A DNA stretch of 10,733 nt from an uncultured Eubacteriales bacterium (GTDB taxonomy: Bacteria > Bacillota > Clostridia > Oscillospirales > Oscillospiraceae): positions 1-10,733 of the forward strand of contig CABSFY010000081.1 of assembly GCA_902477055.1 (NCBI GenBank), given 5' to 3'. The notes beneath the pieces are model-generated. The model saw only the letters and a list, made by a program, of their open reading frames with translations. It ran no database searches and was not told the DNA's origin. The number at the start of each line of letters is the position of its first letter. Position 1 is the stretch's first letter. The position numbers and the translations under genes are program-made. Of the stretch, positions 1 through 6,144 are shown piece by piece.

Positions 1-38
1 AATTGCAAAATAATCTTCCTTATTCCTATTTTGCAATT
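1..38. repeat. AT-rich inverted repeat at the left edge
   Basis: A perfect 12-base inverted repeat (AATTGCAAAATA at 1-12, TATTTTGCAATT at 27-38) encloses a 14-base loop and is followed by two further T residues. It could be a weak terminator for a plus-strand gene to the left, or the edge of a repeat that continues outside the window. It differs sharply in base composition from the surrounding GC-rich DNA. The sequence alone does not decide between these readings. Confidence 0.5.
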
Positions 39-45
39 TTGAAAG

Positions 46-87
46 CAGCTTGTCGGAAAAGTCCGTGAGGACTTTTTTGACAAGCTG
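46..87 (+). terminator. Long stem-loop with A-tract and T-tract, probable terminator
   Basis: Arms 46-64 and 69-87 form a 19-base-pair stem around the loop GTGA. Pairs 55-78 and 56-77 are G-T, so the stem is continuous as plus-strand RNA but interrupted by A-C mismatches on the minus strand. The tip has AAAAGTCC opposite GGACTTTTTT, the usual shape of a hairpin with A-tract and T-tract. It may stop plus-strand transcripts from the left and, less efficiently, minus-strand transcripts leaving the ABC exporter gene. Confidence 0.55.
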
Positions 88-88
88 A

Positions 89-120
89 CGGCTCCCCGAA
101 AACCGGGGAGCCGCTTTTTT
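89..120 (+). terminator. Rho-independent terminator of an upstream plus-strand gene
   Basis: A perfect 10-base-pair GC-rich stem (CGGCTCCCCG at 89-98 with CGGGGAGCCG at 104-113) has loop AAAAC and is followed by C and six T residues at 115-120. This is a textbook intrinsic terminator read on the plus strand. No plus-strand gene precedes it in the window, so it must end a transcript from further left. It directly follows the stem-loop at 46-87, making a tandem arrangement. Confidence 0.8.
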
Positions 121-172
121 GCGCCAAGGCCGCCCTATGGCTGCTTGCCGGGTGGCCGCATTACACTGCCTA

Positions 173-1888
173 CTATTGCGACACGGTGAACAGGGCGTAG
201 AAGTAGCCTTTTTTTGCCATGAGGTCGTCGAAGCGTCCCTGCTCGGCGATACGGCCGTCCTTCAGGACGAGGATGCCGTCGTAGCGGCGCAGCAGCGCTT
301 CCTCCAGCGCGTGCGTCACGACGATGCGCGTCGGGCCGTCGAGGGAGAGCAGGTCGCTCGTGACCTCATGGGCGGTCTGCGCGTCGAGAGCCGCTGTCAT
401 TTCGTCGGCCAACAGGATGCTCGACTGCTTCAAAAGGCTCCGCGCGATGGAAACGCGCTGCTTTTCGCCGCCGGAGAGGCCCTTGCCGCCCGTGCCGCAG
501 GGGCAGCTCTCGCCGCGCTCGGTCACGAGCTGCCGCAGATGTGCCCGGTCGATCGCGGAATCCAGCGCCGGAGCCGGGAAATCGCGGAACATGGTGATGT
601 TGTCGCGCAGCGACGCGTCGAAAACGAACACGTTCTGCTGAATGATGGATAGCTGCGCGTAGAGCGACTCCGGCGCGATGGTGCGCAGCTCGTTACCGTC
701 AAAGCGGATGTCGCCGCGGTAGCCGGTGCTGCTTGCCGTGAGCAGGCGCAGCAGGGTGGACTTGCCGCTGCCGCTGCCGCCGACGATCGCGTAGGACTTG
801 CCCGCTTCAAAAACGGCGGAAACGTCGTGCAGCACGTCCTTACCGTCCTCATAACCGAAGCAAACGTGTTCCAGGCAGAGACTGTTCTTCAGAGGCGGGA
901 GCTGCGCCGTGCCGCCTGCGCCGTCGTCCTTTTCCAGCGCGGCGGCCAGCTTGTCGATCAGGCCGCGTGCAGCCCGCCGGGCGGCGAGCAGGCCCGGCAG
1001 CGTCGCCACAGGCTCGATGAGGAAGTTCATCAGGTTGACGAATAAAATGACCGTACCGGCCGTCAGCCCGTAGCCGCGCAGCGCCATGCCCGCGCCGATG
1101 AGGAACACACCGAGCTGCGCGATGACCCCGGTGAGCGCACCGATCATGCCGATGAGGCGCTTGATGCGGTTTTTGTGGAATTTTTCCTGCTCCAAAGCTC
1201 GGTTGCTCTCGGCAAACAGAATGAAAATCTCTTTTTCCGCGCGGAAGGTCTTGACGACGGAAAAGCCGTTCAGGCAATCGGTCAGGGCAGCTGTGAAATC
1301 GCGGTTACGGTCGGAAACGCGGCGCTCGGCCGTCTGAAGCTGCCGCCCCGTCAGCAGCGACGCGACCAACGGCAGCAGCGTCAGGCCGATGGCGGCGGCG
1401 GTCAGCAGGGGAGAGTAATACAGCATCATGGCCAGTGCGCCAAGACCGGTCGCGAGCTTTGTTAAAATGGAAAGCTGCTGCGACAAGTCATCTGCCTCAA
1501 TGCTTGCAGCGTCATTGGTCATAGCGGAAAGATAGGCCGCCGTGCTTTCGTCGCGGAAGGAGGAGATGCTCTTTTCCGTCAACCGCCGGAAGGCGAATTC
1601 CCGATACTGCCGAATGGCCCGCGCCAAAAATCGGGGTTCAGACGCGTAAGTGAGTAACATAACGGCGGAGCAGAACACCAAAAAACCGAGAGTGAGCCAG
1701 ATCAATTCCGCAAAGCTCCTCGTTCCCGCCGCGCCGGAGGCCACATCGATGAGCTGCTGCATGATCCACGAAACGATCAAATTAAGTGTGCTGGTCAGCA
1801 GCGCCGCGACCAGGGCGATGCAGTAGATGAGGCGATTTTTGCGATAAAACTGCGCCTTTAGTCGGCGTGCAAGAGCATCATGCTTCAT
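173..1888 (-). CDS. ABC exporter, fused membrane and ATPase domains
   Basis: This 571-residue protein is a half-size ABC exporter of the inner membrane, expected to work as a dimer. About residues 20-315 form the membrane domain with hydrophobic helices (near 20-42, 60-82, 145-180, 250-292). The ATPase domain follows with A-loop Tyr346, Walker A GGSGSGKST (370-378), Q-loop Gln418, signature LSGGEKQR (471-478), Walker B ILLADE with catalytic Glu496, and H-loop His526, so every ATPase residue is in place. The ATG at 1886-1888 was chosen because the protein aligns from MKHDALARRL; further upstream the frame is only the shadow of the regulator gene. The start overlaps the regulator's end by 11 bases, so translation is probably coupled. 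Substrate is unknown: drug, lipid or peptide export are all possible. No partner half-transporter is visible. Confidence 0.93.
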   Translation of the reverse strand: MKHDALARRLKAQFYRKNRLIYCIALVAALLTSTLNLIVSWIMQQLIDVASGAAGTRSFAELIWLTLGFLVFCSAVMLLTYASEPRFLARAIRQYREFAFRRLTEKSISSFRDESTAAYLSAMTNDAASIEADDLSQQLSILTKLATGLGALAMMLYYSPLLTAAAIGLTLLPLVASLLTGRQLQTAERRVSDRNRDFTAALTDCLNGFSVVKTFRAEKEIFILFAESNRALEQEKFHKNRIKRLIGMIGALTGVIAQLGVFLIGAGMALRGYGLTAGTVILFVNLMNFLIEPVATLPGLLAARRAARGLIDKLAAALEKDDGAGGTAQLPPLKNSLCLEHVCFGYEDGKDVLHDVSAVFEAGKSYAIVGGSGSGKSTLLRLLTASSTGYRGDIRFDGNELRTIAPESLYAQLSIIQQNVFVFDASLRDNITMFRDFPAPALDSAIDRAHLRQLVTERGESCPCGTGGKGLSGGEKQRVSIARSLLKQSSILLADEMTAALDAQTAHEVTSDLLSLDGPTRIVVTHALEEALLRRYDGILVLKDGRIAEQGRFDDLMAKKGYFYALFTVSQ

Positions 1889-2954
1889 TGGCTTCCACTT
1901 CCATCCAGAGTGCGCTGAAAGCCTCGTTTTCCATGGATTGGACGGCGCTGCGGAGGCTGTCGAGCGCGGTCGCGCCGAGGTCGTCGTAGGCGCTGCCCTG
2001 CTCGGTGGCAGCGACGAAGCGGATGGAATCGACGCGGTAGCTTGGCGCGGCATCGAAACGGGCGGCCAGCGTCTTTGCGCACAGAAGGGTGTCCCTTGCG
2101 GCGGATGCGTCGCCGAGCTGTTGCTGCGTTTCGGCGAGACAGACGAGCAGCACGCCGATCGTTTTGTCCAGAAAACAGGGCGCTTCACCGTGCCGCAGTC
2201 CGTTCAGCGCGGCCAGCCCCCAGTGAAGGACGGCCTGCGCCTCGTCGTAGGAGCGGCGGTTGAAATAGACATTGACAAAACCTATGACCGTATGAATGAT
2301 GCTTGTGACATTTCCTAACACGGCATCGGAAAGGAATGGTAACGCATCGTCAAAACGGTTGCAGTCCGCCGCCAGCGTCATGCCGAGCAGGTCATTATAC
2401 AGGCCGCCTGCATTGTGCTGCTTCCACAGTGCAACGGCCCGCTCCGGCTGGCCCAGCGCGAGCCAGACCTGTGCCGTTTCGCCGCAGACGGTTGCCTCGT
2501 TGATGGCGGGGTCCGTGTTCTGCGGCAACAGCAGCCTCGCTCGGCCGTAAAGCGCCAACGCCCGCTGCGGCAGGGTCGGGTCCTTGTCCTCGATGGCAAA
2601 CACGCGGTACAGTCCGGCGCTGTGATAGACGACCTCGAAGCTGTTGGGGTACTTTTTCAGCGCCTTCTCCGCCTCGGCCAGCCCGGCGCGGTCCTTGTTG
2701 CGGCGATATTGCCTCAAAAGCGCGACGGTCGCCGCAAGGCGGTTGTCCTTCATTTCATAGCCGAGCAGGACATCGACCGACGTATCAAAAAAGTCCGCCA
2801 GCTCCACGATCAGCCGCAGCTCCGGCGTGGACAGCCCCGCCTCCCATTTGTACACCGCGCCGACCGTAACGCCCAGCACCTCGGCGAGCTGCTCCTGCGT
2901 CAGCCCCCGCGCCTTCCGCAGCGCCCGAATCTGCGCCGCCAGCTTGATCTCCAT
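1878..2954 (-). CDS. HTH (XRE) transcriptional regulator with TPR-like C-terminal region
   Basis: A 358-residue cytoplasmic DNA-binding protein. Residues 6-65 form an XRE/Cro-type helix-turn-helix (ALRKARGLTQEQLAEVLGVT, then VYKWEAG, ending DVLLGYE). The remainder, about 70-350, is alpha-helical with tetratricopeptide-like pairs such as ALALYGRARLLLP, AQVWLALGQPERAVALWKQ and YDEAQAVLHWGLAAL. Such an N-terminal HTH plus TPR layout is shared with peptide-sensing RRNPP regulators, but a signal peptide ligand is not shown here. The ATG at 2952-2954 is preceded by GGGAG eight bases upstream; the longer open frame, to 3092, has no comparable site and runs into a terminator. It is the first gene of the operon with the ABC exporter, which it probably regulates (inference). 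Confidence 0.9.
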   Translation of the reverse strand: MEIKLAAQIRALRKARGLTQEQLAEVLGVTVGAVYKWEAGLSTPELRLIVELADFFDTSVDVLLGYEMKDNRLAATVALLRQYRRNKDRAGLAEAEKALKKYPNSFEVVYHSAGLYRVFAIEDKDPTLPQRALALYGRARLLLPQNTDPAINEATVCGETAQVWLALGQPERAVALWKQHNAGGLYNDLLGMTLAADCNRFDDALPFLSDAVLGNVTSIIHTVIGFVNVYFNRRSYDEAQAVLHWGLAALNGLRHGEAPCFLDKTIGVLLVCLAETQQQLGDASAARDTLLCAKTLAARFDAAPSYRVDSIRFVAATEQGSAYDDLGATALDSLRSAVQSMENEAFSALWMEVEANEA

Positions 2955-2985
2955 ATTTTTCGCTCCCTTGTCGTTTGGTACCTCC

Positions 2986-2994
2986 AGTTTACCA
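2986..2994 (-). promoter_or_regulatory. Weak candidate extended -10 promoter for the HTH-ABC operon
   Basis: On the minus strand TGG-TAAACT (TAAACT at 2991-2986, TG just upstream) resembles an extended -10 box and lies about 32 bases before the regulator's start codon. The -35 position, TTCCGT at 17 bases, is poor. It is the best candidate in the 118 bases between the start codon and the terminator at 3073-3107, but support is thin. Confidence 0.3.
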
Positions 2995-3072
2995 CAAAGC
3001 CCATTCCAACGGAAGTTATGAACCATACGATTCGTAGAAAAAATACACATACCAACGGTAAGAGCGGACATA

Positions 3073-3107
3073 AAAAGAACGGCAGCCAGCATGGCTGTCG
3101 TTCTTTT
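3073..3107 (-). terminator. Terminator of the antiporter operon, bidirectional shape
   Basis: Arms AAAAGAACGGCAGCCA (3073-3088) and TGGCTGTCGTTCTTTT (3092-3107) pair over 16 bases, with one G-T pair and a 3-base GCA loop. Read on the minus strand it lies 21 bases past the antiporter's stop and ends in a T-run, as expected for an intrinsic terminator. The plus-strand reading also ends in TTCTTTT. It separates the antiporter operon from the HTH-ABC operon. Confidence 0.85.
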
Positions 3108-3128
3108 GAGTGTGCGGATTGGTGGGAG

Positions 3129-4301
3129 TTATTTGCCTGTAATCTCGCCGGCTTTTTTCAGGGAGAATTTGGTCACGGCGGGGCCGATCAGCTCGTAGAT
3201 CAGCGTGCCGCAGAGAATGACGGCGCGAATCTGCGGCGCGTGCTCCGGAACGACCTGACCTGCGGCCAGCGACAGACCGATGGCAACGCCTGCCTGCGGC
3301 ATCAGGCACGGGCCGAGGAACTTGCGCACGGAGGCCTCGCACTTGCACATTGCGCCGCCGACGGCTGCGCCGAAGTATTTACCGGCAATGCGCAGGACGA
3401 TGTAAATCACGCCGATCAGGCCGACGGTGGGCAGGACGCTGAGCTTGAGGTCCGCACCCGAGGCGACGAAGAACAGCATGAAGATCGGCGGCGTCACGCC
3501 GTCGCACAGATCCATGATGGTGTCGACATCGGCGGAGAAATTCGCCACGACCGCGCCCATTGCCATGCACAGCAGCAGCTCCGACAGCCCCAGCCATTCG
3601 GCAAGGCCGAGACCGAGGAAGATGAAGCCGGCGATGAGCGACAGGCGATTTCCGGCCTTCTTAAAAAAGCGCAGGGGCAGCAGGAACACAAAGCCCAGCG
3701 CCGCGCCGACAACCAGCGCTCCGCCGATCTCCTTCAGCGGCGACAGAAGCGACGCGCCGAGGGAGGCAGCGCCGTTTGTCAGTGCCTGTGCGATGGCGAC
3801 GGACAGCGAAAACAGGATCAGCGCCGTGGCATCGTCGATCGCAACGACGGACAGCAGCGTTTCCGTGACCGGCCCCTTGGCGCGGTACTGCTTGATGACC
3901 ATGATTGTCGCGGCGGGGGCGGTGGCGGCGGCGATTGCGCCCAGAACCAGTGAGAACGAAACGCTCTGCCCCGAAATGATCAGCCCCAGCACGACGAATA
4001 CGACGGCAAACAGGGACTCCATGCACGCAATCACGATCGGCGCGACGCCGACCCGCTTAAAATAGGAGATTTTGAACTCGTTGCCGATGGAAAAGGCGAT
4101 AAAGCCCAGCGCGACGGTGGAGATGATATTGATGGTATCCAGAAAATCCGTCGACAGCAGGCCGAACACGCTGGGGCCGATCAGAAGGCCGGCGACAAGG
4201 CAGCCCGTGACGTTGGGCAGGCGGAGGTGCTTTGCCATACGGCCGCAGAACATCCCCGCAAAGATCATAATTGCAAGATCGGTCAGTGTATTGAGCATCA
4301 T
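3129..4301 (-). CDS. Cation:proton antiporter (CPA2-type Na+/H+ exchanger family)
   Basis: A 390-residue membrane protein with about a dozen hydrophobic helices and almost no soluble extension, matching the transmembrane core of the CPA2/NapA-like antiporters; the C-terminal TrkA-N domain of Kef potassium efflux proteins is absent. The first discontinuous helix is suggested by ATAPAATIMV (126-135). The AIDDAT motif places two neighbouring aspartates at 156-157, the pair used by electrogenic sodium/proton exchangers. Lys308 in RIAGKYFG may be the conserved lysine of the tenth helix. It overlaps the PII-like gene by ATGA (4298-4301), with GAAGGG eight bases before the first ATG; a second ATG follows at once. 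Cation specificity (Na+ or K+) cannot be read from sequence. The tight coupling suggests control by the PII-like protein. Confidence 0.93.
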   Translation of the reverse strand: MMLNTLTDLAIMIFAGMFCGRMAKHLRLPNVTGCLVAGLLIGPSVFGLLSTDFLDTINIISTVALGFIAFSIGNEFKISYFKRVGVAPIVIACMESLFAVVFVVLGLIISGQSVSFSLVLGAIAAATAPAATIMVIKQYRAKGPVTETLLSVVAIDDATALILFSLSVAIAQALTNGAASLGASLLSPLKEIGGALVVGAALGFVFLLPLRFFKKAGNRLSLIAGFIFLGLGLAEWLGLSELLLCMAMGAVVANFSADVDTIMDLCDGVTPPIFMLFFVASGADLKLSVLPTVGLIGVIYIVLRIAGKYFGAAVGGAMCKCEASVRKFLGPCLMPQAGVAIGLSLAAGQVVPEHAPQIRAVILCGTLIYELIGPAVTKFSLKKAGEITGK

Positions 4302-4633
4302 TTCGCCAGCCCTTCCACGTAGTCGATCGGCAGGGTAAAGAGAATGCCTGTGTCGGGGCGGTCGAGACCGCCGGTAACGTCGTTGACGATCTTGCTGACG
4401 GTGGCAACCTTATCCTCGGAGATGACCATGAAGATCGTCTTATTTTCCTTATGCGCCGGGTTCATCAGCAGCCGCAGCGAGCCGAGAAAGCGCAGCTCGT
4501 CGTGCGCCTCCAGCTCCTGCGCCATGCCCTTGCTGTCGAGAATGGTGGCGCCGGGGATGTTGTTTTTGCCGAGCTTGGTCAGAAGCCGGTCAAGACATTC
4601 GACCTTATTGAGAACGATGATAAGTAGACGCAT
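4298..4633 (-). CDS. Small PII-like signalling protein (putative antiporter regulator)
   Basis: A 111-residue soluble protein resembling the ferredoxin-like fold of the PII (GlnB) superfamily. It starts with a hydrophobic strand RLLIIVLNK, then a helix, IPGATILDSKGM (26-37) where PII has its strand leading to the T-loop, a short loop region (about 38-63), strand KTIFMVISED (65-74), a second helix VATVSKIVNDV, and TGGLDRPDTGILFTLPI (87-103), which resembles the PII B-loop and following strand. The T-loop is shorter than in GlnB and lacks the uridylylated tyrosine. Start: ATG at 4631-4633 with GGGAGG nine bases upstream; a GTG one codon earlier, six bases from the site, is an alternative. It leads the operon with the antiporter, much as PII-family proteins often accompany the transporter they control. 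The fold call is from motif pattern only; CutA-like or another ferredoxin-like fold is possible. Confidence 0.75.
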   Translation of the reverse strand: MRLLIIVLNKVECLDRLLTKLGKNNIPGATILDSKGMAQELEAHDELRFLGSLRLLMNPAHKENKTIFMVISEDKVATVSKIVNDVTGGLDRPDTGILFTLPIDYVEGLAK

Positions 4634-4669
4634 CACTGCAATCCTCCCATTATTTTTTTCCCGGTTGCT

Positions 4670-4698
4670 ATCTTATCACCGCGGCAAGCAAAAAACAA
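4670..4698 (-). promoter_or_regulatory. Probable promoter of the PII-like/antiporter operon
   Basis: On the minus strand, TTGTTT (4698-4693) is followed after exactly 17 bases by TAAGAT (4675-4670), with a TG one base upstream of the -10 box (TGATAAGAT). This sits about 37 bases before the start codon of the PII-like gene, leaving a short leader carrying the GGGAGG site. The -35 box matches only in its first three bases, which the extended -10 may offset. Confidence 0.5.
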
Positions 4699-4750
4699 CA
4701 GGAAAAATGACGAATTTACGAGGAAAATTGCACTTTTTTCCGCCAATTTG

Positions 4751-5794
4751 TCACAGCAGCGCCGCGATGGTTTTCTCCGTCAGCGCCTGAACGGCGGTAA
4801 AGTCCACAAACGGACGGCAGAGCTGCTCGATGCGGTCATGGTGACGCTTAGCCATGCGCATATGGCGCACCGCCTCGAACAGCAGGGAGGAAACCGTGTC
4901 CGTGCAGAAAGACAGCTCCTTGCGGACACGCGGCGGCAGCGTCGAGTCCAGATCGATGCGGCAGAAGCACGGTCCGTCATAGGGGAAGTCCGTGCTTTCG
5001 CTGACGAAGGCGGTCTGGGCCGTTGGGATGAGCAGATGCGCGGGTGCGCCGTCGGGCTGTAAGGGGCTGTGGCAGGCGTAAATTTCATGGCCGAGCGCGG
5101 CGGCCCGTTTTTCCAGCAGAGCCAGCGCGATGGGGGCAAGGCCGTAGTTGTCGCGCAGGACGTAGACCCGCGGACACAGCGCCCCCGGCGTCTGCCCGCA
5201 CAGCATAAGCCCCTTCGGCGTGACGCAGGACAAAAAGCGCCGCCGGATGATCGGATTTTCGCCGTGCGGCTTGAGCGCGGACAGAGCCAGACATTCGCCG
5301 ATGGCCTCGACCTCCTCGAGACAGTGCGGCTGCGCCGTTTCCTGCCGCACGCAGTCGAGAAGCCGGTCGGCGGCGGCAAGGCAGGCGGTTACGGGAACGT
5401 AGCAGGCCTTGTTCTCCCGCTGGGCCGCGAGAATTTCCTCCTCGTTCGGCCGCATGGCGGCGCTGTCGTAAAACGCGCCGAAGTTCAGGTAATTCATGCT
5501 CCCACCGCACAGCCGCGGCTCTAAAATGTGCGGCGCCGTGCCGTCCACATAGCCCAGCGAGAGCGCGGGCAGGAGAACACCGTCGAGCGAATCGGGGTCG
5601 GACGAGCAGAGAATGTACTGCACGTCGAGTCCCTTTTCCTCCGCCGCGCGGCCGATGGCACGCATAAAGGTGGATTTTCCGCAGCCGGAGCCGCCCTTGA
5701 TGATCGTCAGTGCTTGCAGCTCGTCGAGCAGCGAGCCGGCGTGGGAAACGAAGCCCTTCGGCGAACAGGCACCAAAATAGAATGTTGATCTCAT
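4751..5794 (-). CDS. PRK06851-like P-loop ATPase with duplicated halves
   Basis: A 347-residue soluble protein resembling a family of uncharacterised clostridial/bacillar ATPases (PRK06851-like, by recollection). The N-terminal half has FGACSPKGF (7-15), Walker A IKGGSGCGKSTF (32-43, Lys40), LDVQYILCSSDPDSLDGVLL (56-75) and VDGTAPH (83-89). The C-terminal half repeats the order: FLSCVTPKG (187-195), VYVLRDNYGLAP at the P-loop position (210-221), LGHEIYACHSPLQPDGAPAH (234-253) and LLIPTAQTAFVSE. In this copy the glycines, lysine and Ser/Thr of Walker A are lost. The ATG at 5792-5794 has GGAGGG seven bases upstream; a longer frame to 5851 has no such site. No signal peptide or membrane helix is seen. 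It is divergent from feoAB and not in an operon with the antiporter genes, which have their own promoter. Function unknown. Confidence 0.85.
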   Translation of the reverse strand: MRSTFYFGACSPKGFVSHAGSLLDELQALTIIKGGSGCGKSTFMRAIGRAAEEKGLDVQYILCSSDPDSLDGVLLPALSLGYVDGTAPHILEPRLCGGSMNYLNFGAFYDSAAMRPNEEEILAAQRENKACYVPVTACLAAADRLLDCVRQETAQPHCLEEVEAIGECLALSALKPHGENPIIRRRFLSCVTPKGLMLCGQTPGALCPRVYVLRDNYGLAPIALALLEKRAAALGHEIYACHSPLQPDGAPAHLLIPTAQTAFVSESTDFPYDGPCFCRIDLDSTLPPRVRKELSFCTDTVSSLLFEAVRHMRMAKRHHDRIEQLCRPFVDFTAVQALTEKTIAALL

Positions 5795-5815
5795 ATACAA
5801 TCCCTCCGATATGAT
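5785..5815 (+). promoter_or_regulatory. Weak candidate feoAB promoter
   Basis: On the plus strand TTGATC (5785-5790) and TATGAT (5810-5815) form -35 and -10 candidates, but 19 bases apart, longer than optimal. If used, transcription would start near 5822, inside the inverted repeat at 5820-5841, leaving a leader of about 90 bases before feoA. It overlaps the start of the divergent ATPase gene. No better promoter was seen between the two genes. Confidence 0.3.
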
Positions 5816-5819
5816 ATAT

Positions 5820-5841
5820 GTACGGCGGGCGAAATCCGTAC
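5820..5841. promoter_or_regulatory. Candidate operator: inverted repeat between the ATPase gene and feoA
   Basis: GTACGG (5820-5825) and CCGTAC (5836-5841) are a perfect 6-base inverted repeat with a 10-base spacer, so arm centres are 16 bases apart. It lies in the 116-base region between divergent genes and just past the candidate feo -10 box, a place suited to a repressor. It does not resemble the Fur or DtxR consensus as I know them. Chance occurrence in GC-rich DNA is possible. Confidence 0.3.
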
Positions 5842-5910
5842 CACGGCGCAAAATTCGTCACAGAGTTTGCCTGCGGCGAATACGCTGGAAAAGGCAAAGG
5901 AGGGAGCAAA

Positions 5911-6144
5911 ATGGAAACGACACTGGACCGGCTGCGGGAGGGTGAGTGCGGCACGATCCGCGCGCTGCGGCTGAGTGGGGCGCTGCGGCGGCGGTTGATG
6001 GATTTCGGCCTGATCGAGGGCACAAGCGTCTGCTGCATCCGGAAAAGCCCGGCGGGCAGCCCGGTTTTGTACGGTGTGCGCGGAACGATGCTGGCGCTGC
6101 GCATCTGCGACGGCCGCCAAATTGCGATCGAGCGATGCGGCTGA
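5911..6144 (+). CDS. feoA: FeoA, ferrous iron transport accessory protein
   Basis: A 77-residue cytoplasmic protein with the SH3-like fold of FeoA, which supports the FeoB ferrous iron permease, probably by contact with it. The typical core is present: RRLMDFGLIEGTSVCCIRKS (27-46), followed by AGSPVLYGVRGTMLALRICD (48-67), matching the family pattern of a Gly-Leu-x-x-Gly turn, a Pro-containing loop and an LALR strand. The ATG at 5911 has AAGGAGGGA seven or so bases upstream. It is the first gene of the feo operon and its end overlaps feoB by 10 bases. Length is normal for a free-standing FeoA. Iron-dependent regulation is expected from known feo operons but no clear Fur or DtxR box is visible. 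Confidence 0.93.
   Translation: METTLDRLREGECGTIRALRLSGALRRRLMDFGLIEGTSVCCIRKSPAGSPVLYGVRGTMLALRICDGRQIAIERCG

Noticed and set aside
1..172. A small gene or riboswitch in the first 172 bases
   Set aside because: No open frame with a ribosome site fits, and the stem-loops are explained by terminators or repeats. A known riboswitch core was not recognised.
2955..3092. N-terminal extension of the first HTH regulator with a hydrophobic stretch (MLAAVLFMSALTVGMC)
   Set aside because: It could suggest a membrane anchor, but it has no ribosome site, starts inside the terminator stem-loop, and the HTH family starts at the ATG at 2954 with a GGGAG site.
2415..3953. Plus-strand open frame of 512 codons across the antiporter and regulator genes
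   Set aside because: It lies opposite two well-supported genes and one terminator, has low-complexity Arg/Gln/His/Ala-rich content and no family motif. It is a shadow of GC-rich codon use.
4725..4749. Inverted repeat AAATTG/CAATTT just downstream of the ATPase gene as its terminator
   Set aside because: Only six AT-rich pairs with a 13-base loop and a poor T-run. Too weak to annotate.
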